Below are positions 56,882 through 64,000 of a stretch of 64,000 nt of DNA, in pieces (position 1 is the stretch's first letter; each line of letters begins with the position of its first letter). The notes under the pieces are model-generated. The model saw only the letters and a list, made by a program, of their open reading frames with translations. It was not told the DNA's origin and searched no databases. The translations under genes and the position numbers were made by a program. The DNA comes from Monoplex corrugatus (lineage: Eukaryota; Mollusca; Gastropoda; Littorinimorpha; Ranellidae), in assembly GCA_030674185.1 (NCBI GenBank), contig CM060307.1, positions 69,497,905 through 69,561,904 on the forward strand, given 5' to 3'.

Positions 56882-57475
56882 CTGTCTCCCCTCTGCCCAA
56901 TCCAACCCGTCCAACTATCGTTCTCCATTTTAGTTTTTTTTTATTATGTATGTATGTATTTACAACATATATGTATGTATGTACATATATACATATATAT
57001 CTGTATATATAAAGTATACATATGTATGTATACATATATATATACATATATATGTATGTGTGTGTGTGAAACAGTTAGACCTCTAGTTTGTATAATGTGC
57101 CTTTTTGCTCTGTATCGTCCTACACCTAATTCTACTTTTTTTTTCATAATTAAGAAAACAACCGTATAACTGTATTCTGTAAAATGTATCCTCCACATTA
57201 TGTTACATGTTTTATGATTTGATATTTATATATTTCATCAATTTTGTTCATTTGAAATGAGATGTACATGATAGTTTTTACTTTTAATGATCTGATATTT
57301 CTATAATGTTTTGCCACTACTGTCTGTGTACAATGGCATGTGCACAGGCAGTATGTTTTGATATTCAGTCATTTAGATTAGATATTTAAGTACCCTGTGG
57401 GCCAAGAGCTGGATGAAAAAATGCACGCATAATGCTTATATAATATTCTTGAAAATAAAGATTGATTTTTTTATT
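56400..57475 (+). mobile_element. LINE 3' end (RT C-terminus and 3' region)
   Basis: LDVNKGIIIMQKIVSVLFHA, later SVLWNNLPINVRSLYSATSF. This is the ....K........L......P.YL .... S.LWN.LP..VR...S...FK tail of CR1/L2-type ORF2. CA and TA tracts (56753-56879, 56940-57070) lie in its 3' region. It closes with GGGCCAAGAGCTGGATGAAA and AATAAAGATTG. Confidence 0.78.
56753..56879. repeat. (CA)n microsatellite
   Basis: CA units interrupted by AACACACACAACAAC near 56803. Confidence 0.97.
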
Positions 57476-57794
57476 ATTTTGCCCTCACGCTGTGTTAACG
57501 TCACAATTTACATCTACTTTGCTGCTACCTGTCCACATTTTAATTTCATGTAGATCTTTTTCTGCCTCTTTCTCGTATTCGATGGTCACTCCCGCTCCTG
57601 AACATACCACCAAACCCCAGTTCATAGTCCCGCTCCTGAGTAACCACCAACCCTAAGTTCATTCGTTGCAGCCCCTATGCCAGGAAGCCCATGGGCGTCG
57701 GCCATGTCAAGCTATCATGGGACTACCCACCAAAGAAGGCTGTGCACTGAGCCACTTCAGTGACATTCAACGGTGATTATTCTGATCCAACTTT

Positions 57795-58085
57795 CTGGTT
57801 CTTTCGATAGAGCTGTTGACTCAAGATTTGATATCTCAAGTTCAATCCTTCGCGGACTCTAGAGCTGATATCTCAAGTTCAATCCCGGCCGGCAACATTA
57901 AAATCTGGTCTGTTTGCTGCCCCTCTTAATGTTTCCATCATTAATGTGTCGTCACCTTAGTGTTTCATAGGTCCTTCTTAGCACCTCTGCATTCCAAGAA
58001 CTTGCCAGCGCACAGCGCTTTGTGAAGGATAGAGCACATATGGAATTATCCGAATTGGATGAATTCCTCGTGAATAAACTACAAC
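57795..58085 (+). mobile_element. SINE family E copy 2
   Basis: A tRNA-like head with B box AAGTTCAATCCC (part of the head is duplicated at 57815 and 57862), CTGTTTGCTGCCCCTCTTAA, ending GAATTATCCGAATTGGATGA. Confidence 0.78.
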
Positions 58086-58319
58086 TTTACCAAGGACACT
58101 GTTTGCTAAGCCCCTACTAACGACAGTAATCGCTCAGTCACGGAACCAGACCGTGTGAGTGACCCCCACCACCCTAACCCCCAGTGAGAAAACGACCACC
58201 GCGTCCTTCCAGCGACAGCCCCCGTGAACCACTTCCTGACACCAAAGACCCCAAATTCAAGCATTCTAGGAAACTGGGATCTCTAGAAAATCACGTCATG
58301 AAGGGCCACAGAATCTGAG

Positions 58320-58542
58320 ACTATTTTCACGATGCTTCGATAATTTCATGATCATAGCATACCCATTTTCACAATGCTTCGATAACTTCTTGGTAATAGC
58401 AAGCTCAGCTCTGGGTAGGAGCCAGTCACTATCGAAAGATCCCACAATAATTTTATTTTGGACTGATAGAAATTCGAACCCAAGACATCCAGACAGCAGT
58501 CCTTTAAGCTAACCACTTCTCCATGTTGACTGGTGTTTCACT
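58320..58542 (-). mobile_element. SINE family B copy (reverse)
   Basis: The reverse complement starts CAGTCAACATGGAGAAGTGG with B box GGGTTCGAATTTC and the GGGATCTTTC.. block. The body GATGCTTCGATAA..TC is present twice. Confidence 0.65.
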
Positions 58543-58786
58543 TTTTTTTTTCTTTTTTTTTTTTTTGGTCACAGTTTAGATGGTGAAATGAGTCATACAT
58601 TTCTGACACTATCCAAATCACAAAAAAGATATGAACAAATCTGTCTCTGTCAATCTCCATACAGCATAAAGAACAAACTCACATAACCTATCATTCTGGA
58701 CCCATCCCCATCTAGTCAACAGCGTGTACTAGAGAATAGCATGAATGATTCAGATGTCTCCAAGGACAAATGATTATGATGTGAAG

Positions 58787-59036
58787 TTGGTTTGGTTTGG
58801 TTCAGTTTTTACGTCGACACCCACCTCAGGTGATATGGCCAACGGGGATAACCATCCCAGGGAAGTGGGGGAAGGGGGGACTTATCTAATCCTATACTGA
58901 TACCACCAGAACAACAATGATGTTAAGATGGGACAGTGAGAAGGCCAGTTTTAATATAGCGCACCCCGGGATTCGAACCCACAACCATTAGCATGTGAAT
59001 CCGAAGCTCAAACCAACTGAGCTACTGGGGCCCGCG
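58787..59036 (-). mobile_element. SINE family A copy 3 with target-site duplication
   Basis: Reverse complement of the family A sequence: GGTTCGAATCC-type B box, TAGCTCAGTTGGTTTGAGC-like A box (with AGCT variants), and GTTATCCCCGTTGGCCATAT. Flanked by the 11-bp direct repeat ATGATGTGAAG at 58776-58786 and 59037-59047, showing LINE-style insertion. Confidence 0.93.
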
Positions 59037-59189
59037 ATGATGTGAAGAAGTGGAAGTATCCTATTATTAGCTGGCTCTTGGGGACTTCCAGGCACTGGGA
59101 CTTCAACTGAGAAGCATGAACTGTTTCTTCGTTTTCGGTTGGTTGGTTGGTTGGTTTGATTTGACTTGGTTTGGCTTGGCTTGGTTTAG

Positions 59190-60255
59190 TTTGGTCGTTG
59201 CTCGCTGTTTGTTTGCTTTGGTTTTGTCGTTGCTCGCTGTTTGTTTGCTTTGGTTTTGTCGTTGTTCGCTGTTTGTTTGCTTTGGTTTTGTCGTTGCTCG
59301 CTGTTTGTTTGCTTTGGTTTTGTCGTTGCTCGCTGTTTGTTTGCTTTGGTTTTGTCGTTGCTCGCTGTTTGGTTGGTTTGGTTTTGTCGTTGCTCGCTGT
59401 TTGTTTGCTTTGGTTTTGTCGTTGCTCGCTGTTTGGTTTTGTCGTTGCTCGCTGTTTGGTTGGTTTGGTTTTGTCGTTGCTCGCTGTTTGGTTGATTTGG
59501 TTTTGTCGTTGCTCGCTGTTTGGTTGGTTTGGTCATTGCTCGCTGTTTGGATGGTTGGTTTGGTTTGGTTTGGTCGTTGCTCGCTATTTGTTTGGTTGGT
59601 TTGGTTTGGTTTGGTCGTTGATCGCTGTTTGTTTGGTTGCTTGGTTTGGCTTGGTGTGGTTGTTGCTCGCTGTTTGGTTGGTTGGTTTGGTTTGGCTTGG
59701 TGTGGTTGTTGCTTGCTGTTTGGTTGGTTTGGTTTGGCTTGGTGTAGTTGTTGCTCGCTGTTTGTTTGGTTGGTTTGGCTTGGCTTGGTGTAGTTGTTGC
59801 TCGCTGTTTGTTTGGTTGGCTTGGTGTGGTTGTTGCTCGCTGTTTAGTTGGTTTGGTTTGGCTTGGTGTGGTTGTTGCTCGCTGTTTGGTTGGTTGGTTT
59901 GGTTTGGCTTGGTGTGGTTGTTGCTCGTTGTTTATTTGTTTGGTTTGGCTTGGCTTGGTGTAGTTGTTGCTCGCTGTTTGTTTGGTTGGCTTGGTGTGGT
60001 TGTTGCTCGCTGTTTGGTTGGTTTGGTTTGGCTTGGTGTGGTTGTTGCTCGCTGTTTGGCTGGTTGGTTTGGTTTGGCTTGGTGTGGTTGTTGCTCGCTG
60101 TTTGTTTGTTTGGTTTGGCTTGGCTTGGTGTAGTTGTTGCTCGCTGTTTGGTTTGGCTTGGTGTAGTTGTTGCTTGCTGTTTGGTTTGGCTTGGTGTGGT
60201 TGTTGCTCGCTATTTGGTTGGTTTGGTTTGGCTTGGTGTAGTTGTTGCTCGCTGT
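59190..60255. repeat. Minisatellite with 32-bp core and longer variants
   Basis: The core TCGTTGCTCGCTGTTTG plus a TTTGCTTTGGTTTTG spacer recurs with period 32 from 59190 to about 59500, then with longer GGTTGGTTTGG- and GGCTTGGTGTGG-rich spacers to 60255. Because 32 is not a multiple of three and stops are absent, all + frames and one - frame stay open (up to 371 codons). This is an artefact, not a gene. Confidence 0.95.
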
Positions 60256-60259
60256 CTAC

Positions 60260-61240
60260 ATGGTTAGACCACATCATGTGGTGAATGTGGCTTTTTTTCA
60301 ATGCCCTTTGGTTGCCAAGGAGCTTGTTGGTCAGCTCAGGATGGATCCTGTACAGGTGCAGGATCCGGTGCTGCTCTATCCTGAAGGGATGTGTATGGGC
60401 GCCATAAGTAAACTACAGCGCCGTAAGTGGACAACAGTCCAAACAGGGCATTTTGCGTTTGTTTTCGGCACCTCTTTCTATATGTGTTGTAGTTCATGTA
60501 CTGAGTATAAAATCCGCCTCAAAGATGGGATATTTAAAGAGAAATTACGATTTCTGTAATGAAACACAATCATGCACCCTCCCCCGCCAGATGAATGAAT
60601 ATATGCCATGGCATCGTCTGCTGTGCCAGGATTGAGCCCGGCTCCGTGGCCCCCCAGATGAGGAAAGGGGTGGCTGCACGTGCGATGAAACCATGGAACG
60701 AAGAGAGGATTTTAAACTATACCATGAGAACTGGGTCAAAGCCTTTTTGTGCATTGGTCAAGAACCTTAGATCACACACCGGTAAGTGTAGTAACATTCA
60801 ACATCTGGTACACATCACTGAGCTTTGGACACAGGGCAGTGGTGGGAATCAGCTAACGGCACACGCTGGCTGGAATTTGGTCTGATCAGACAAGGTAGGG
60901 TGTTTTGCTGTCCACTTACGGTGCTGCTGTTCACTTAAGGGGCCAACAGACGTCAATGGTTGAGCACCATTCTCGTCAGATATAGATGACTGTGAAGACA
61001 TTTACATCATACTGCATGGTACCATTGGTAGAAGGGCCTGCAGAACTGGTACCGCTGACTTCAGCCCTCCACGGTCTCTGTAGGGGTTACTCCGCCTTGA
61101 GGTCATGGGCGAAAACGTACACTATCAGCGTAGGGGGTCAGACGAGTAGATGCCTCTAAAATGGAGTAGAAGATGGGGAATAACAACAACGGCAACAACA
61201 ACATCCGCAACAACAGCTGTTTTGGTATTGCTGTTAATTT
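60260..61240. other. Intergenic stretch, nothing assigned
   Basis: Composition is more GC-balanced than the introns. A short direct repeat CCTGTACAGGTGCAGGATCC lies at 60348. Frames below 100 codons; no similarity recognised. Confidence 0.4.
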
Positions 61241-61249
61241 CTAATTGCG

Positions 61250-61870
61250 TTGTTGCTGATGACCTGCCTGAAGTTAATAGTGTTAGACTATGACCCTGAA
61301 AAGGACTGTCGTCCTTCTTTCTTCGCCATCATTATCATCACCTTTCTTCTTCTTCTTTCCCCTATGTCACCACCATCTTCTTCGTTTTCTTCTTTTATTC
61401 ATCCTCATCTTCCAATTCTTAATTTTCTTTCTTCAACATCATCTTTTCTCCCTTCCTTCATTATTATCACCCTCTGCAGTCTGCTGCTTTTTTCTTCATC
61501 GTTTCATTTTTTCTTTTCTTTTTTTTACATTTTTTATTTGCTGTATCGTGTGTGTCCCAGACAGGCGTCTGGTCAGACTGCATATGAAATAACCACTCAA
61601 GGAGTCGGTGAGCAACATTTTGTGGGCTGTGCTGGGGGTGACAGCCCGATCTGTTCTACACTCGCACCCCCACCCCCTTCCTACTCACCACCCTCTCTCC
61701 CTCACTTTGTAGTTGGCGACTTTGTCGGAGAGCTGACTGCCACTCCAGTAGTCACAGGTGTGTTGACACTGGGACAAAGCTGGGCTGACTCATGGACTGG
61801 TGCACTGTCTCGCTACTACCTTTCCACAACATTTCGAGTTGTAGGGAGCGCTACCAACGGAAATAAATAA
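61250..61870 (+). other. 206-codon open frame, not supported as a gene
   Basis: The first half is a CTT/TTC-rich low-complexity stretch giving Phe/Ser/Leu runs. The second half (GDFVGELTATPVVTGVLTLG) resembles no family I know. No splice context or homology supports it. Confidence 0.3.
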
Positions 61871-61967
61871 ACTTGTTGATCGAGCACTGTCCCACATAAA
61901 ACGCTCGACCTCTGTGTAAAGTATTCGCTTTGCACCGTGACACCTTTTGTCTGTGGCCAGGTCAAGA

Positions 61968-61970
61968 GGT

Positions 61971-62017
<47 letters not shown>

Positions 62018-62030
62018 GAGAGAAGAGACG
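61968..62030. repeat. (GA)n tract
   Basis: GAGA units with GGAGAG interruptions. Confidence 0.95.
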
Positions 62031-62039
62031 GGGACTGTT

Positions 62040-63500
62040 ATGAGGAGGAGGGGGCTAAAAAGAGTTAAAAAAAAAAAGGAGAGCGAAAATCAAACAAATA
62101 AAAAAGATAAACGAAGTAAGGGGAGGGGTGAAACAGAAAAGAACATCGGTACGTTAAACTGGGTGATATAAAATGTTGAATGGGCTTAGTCTAGTAAGTA
62201 AAACATAACGGAATGCGTATTTGAGACAGTAGTGTGGGAGCGTGAGGGTTTGGCGAAGTTCGCTTCAAGCGTTTTCATAGCCATTTAATAGCTGGGATGT
62301 GAACTAAATGACTTTATACACTGCAATGATTGATGCACTTGATATTCTAATGTTCTCCTGGGTTTGAATTTGCTGTTTCCTGTGACGATTTGTGATCTCT
62401 TGAAATAGTTTCGCTCGCTCCTCCTCCACAGGGACCCCCCCCCCCCACGCCTACACTCCCCCCCCCTCCCCACCTTAATCTTTTCCACTTGCGCTTCCCT
62501 GTCCCCGCAAACGGCAGCTCCAGCTTTATAGGTTAATGACCATCCCCTCAGTTTTGTCAGTTTCGTCGCATGTGTCGCCTGGAGTCTCTCATACCTGTTG
62601 AAAGTGTTTCTCGCGGACAGAGGTGTGTGTGTGTGTAAATTGTGTGTGTTGACGTGTGTGACGACTGTCAGAGCTGATTGGGTTTGAATAAAACACTCTG
62701 TGTCTTGTCTACTTCTGGCAGCTTTTTCAACATCTGGAACTGATCTCCTTTGGATTTTTTGCAGGTACAGCGTACGTCTGCTTATTCGTGTATTTATTCA
62801 TTTTATCTTTTCTGTTTCTCACTTTTTTGTTTTTCTGTGTGCGTGAGTGCGTGTGTGTATGTGACAAAACTTTTTCTAGGTCCAGATCGGCTGGCTATAT
62901 TCAGTAGTTTCGTTTCTGATTTTGTATCGACAGGCTGCTTGTCACTGATTTCAGTTTGTTATAGATGTAATTGTGATATGAATATATAGGCCTGAGACAA
63001 ATGACCAGACAAAATGTAGCTTGCAGGAGAACGGCTACGGTTTAAATACTAATCCTAAAATCACTGATGTGCCGATGGAAGTATTTTTGATAATTTTATT
63101 TGGACCCTCCTCCCCCCCTTTCTGTTATTTTAATACTGAAAGAAATTAAGTGTTTCTTTAATTTATTTATTCTCAAAAAGCTTAAAGGATAATGTACATC
63201 AATTTATAAGTTAAAAAGAAACAAAATTTTAAAAGCTATTTTCTTTGTTTGTATCTTTCTTTCAAAAGAAAAGGGGGTGTTGGATCATCCATTTCTTTCT
63301 CTTAACGGGATTCGTAGCAGTGTTGGTAGGTATTTCTTCTTTGCAGAATTAATGATAATTATGGTGGTAGTGGTGGTCATAATGGGCTATGCTTTGGAAT
63401 ACTCAGAGAAAGGATTCATGCCAGTCCAATCGTATCAGCGGTGAACCTTTTGTCACGATGATTCTGGTGATGTAGCTGGATAGTTCTGCTACCGTGACCA
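62040..63500. other. Intergenic stretch, nothing recognised
   Basis: Contains C-runs at about 62430-62470 and a short GTGTGT tract at 62620-62635. No coding or RNA signal. Confidence 0.4.
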
Positions 63501-63539
63501 CCGGGAGTTAAAGAGTTTCATGGATAGGGAAAAAAACAA

Positions 63540-63850
63540 ACAAACAGAAAAACCGAGACAAGTCTTGAAAGAAGCAAACACAAAAAGAACATTAATGAAA
63601 AAGACTAGGAAAAGACAAGCAGTATTTATAGGACATTTTATGAGGCAAGAAAAATTTGAGCACCTAGTTACAACAGGAAAGCTGAAGGGAAAAAAAAGCA
63701 CCAGGTAGACCCAAGCAGAAAATAATGGACGGATTTGCGGAGTGGATGAAGACAGAGAAGTTGGGAGATATACTTGCACTGACAAAAGATAGATTCGTTT
63801 GGAGGGCCATGATCGATCGCCAACGCCATGCAGCAGGGCACATGATGATG
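63540..63850 (+). mobile_element. LINE ORF2 C-terminal fragment
   Basis: RTLMKKTRKRQAVFIGHFMR, QEKFEHLVTTGKLKG, then (one frame over) GRPKQKIMDGFAEWM and DRFVWRAMIDRQR. This is the R...F.GH..R...LE.L...GK..G.R..GRP.......... R..WR.M. tail of RTE-like elements, with a frameshift in the AAAAAAA run at 63691-63697. Confidence 0.85.
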
Positions 63851-64000
63851 ACGATGATGAGTACCAGGACAGTGAGAAAGTGGCAACTAGTTATGCAGGG
63901 TTGGGATTTAAAAGCAGAAATACATGTAAAGCTTTGACGCTTTCACCTCTTGCATGACGAGCTTTTAAAATGCGTTTGTTTGTTTGTTTGTTTGTTTGTT

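Noticed and set aside
59190..59500. CRISPR-like regular repeat
   Set aside because: There are no unique spacers; the whole 32-bp unit repeats, and the genome is eukaryotic.
59186..60301. 371-codon reverse-strand frame and 320-codon forward frame
   Set aside because: They are translations of a minisatellite whose 32-bp unit lacks stops; amino-acid content is purely repetitive and there is no start or splice context.
61250..61870. 206-codon forward frame as a host gene
   Set aside because: Half is pyrimidine-rich low complexity and the rest matches nothing known; no supporting splice or neighbour context.

Overview
The window is animal nuclear DNA: AT-rich, intron-dominated, full of (CA)n/(CT)n tracts, tRNA-derived SINEs, non-LTR retrotransposon tails and small terminal-inverted-repeat elements. 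Several repeat families look like ones I associate with gastropod molluscs, so a marine (probably caenogastropod) snail is the best guess. That is inference from repeats and protein style, not a proven identification.

The one real gene I can support is a telomerase reverse transcriptase (TERT) on the + strand. It fills the window from at or before 2542 to a stop codon at 46113-46115. I traced 32 coding exons (2542-2660 to 46038-46115) by translating between GT-AG boundaries and requiring continuous splice phase. Together they hold about 3,431 nt, or about 1,143 residues, close to the usual TERT length of about 1,100. Domain order is canonical: TEN domain (2542-9430), a basic linker exon (10739-11212), the RNA-binding domain with CP, QFP and T motifs (11510-21261), the reverse transcriptase with motifs 1, 2, A, IFD, B', C, D and E (23243-32315), and the C-terminal thumb extension (39183-46115). 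The catalytic Asp of motif A (26568-26570) and the Asp-Asp of motif C (28525-28530) are present. The first coding exon with the start codon was not found with confidence.

Four lesions interrupt the otherwise open frame: a frameshift at about 8164, a one-base loss in a G5 run at 11087-11091, an in-frame TAG at 12346-12348, and a one-base gain near 39233-39236. All exon boundaries and motifs are otherwise intact. Residual long-read assembly errors are the simplest explanation for the indels, but an allele or a young non-functional copy cannot be excluded.

The introns and the roughly 18 kb downstream of the gene (46116-64000) hold mobile-element debris. This includes a Penelope-like GIY-YIG fragment, several LINE remnants, at least five SINE families (one copy with an 11-bp target-site duplication), palindromic TTAA-flanked MITEs, and mariner-like, hAT-like and other TIR elements. 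There is also a composite satellite at 34900-36070 and a 32-bp-based minisatellite at 59190-60255. I recognised no second host gene on either strand.
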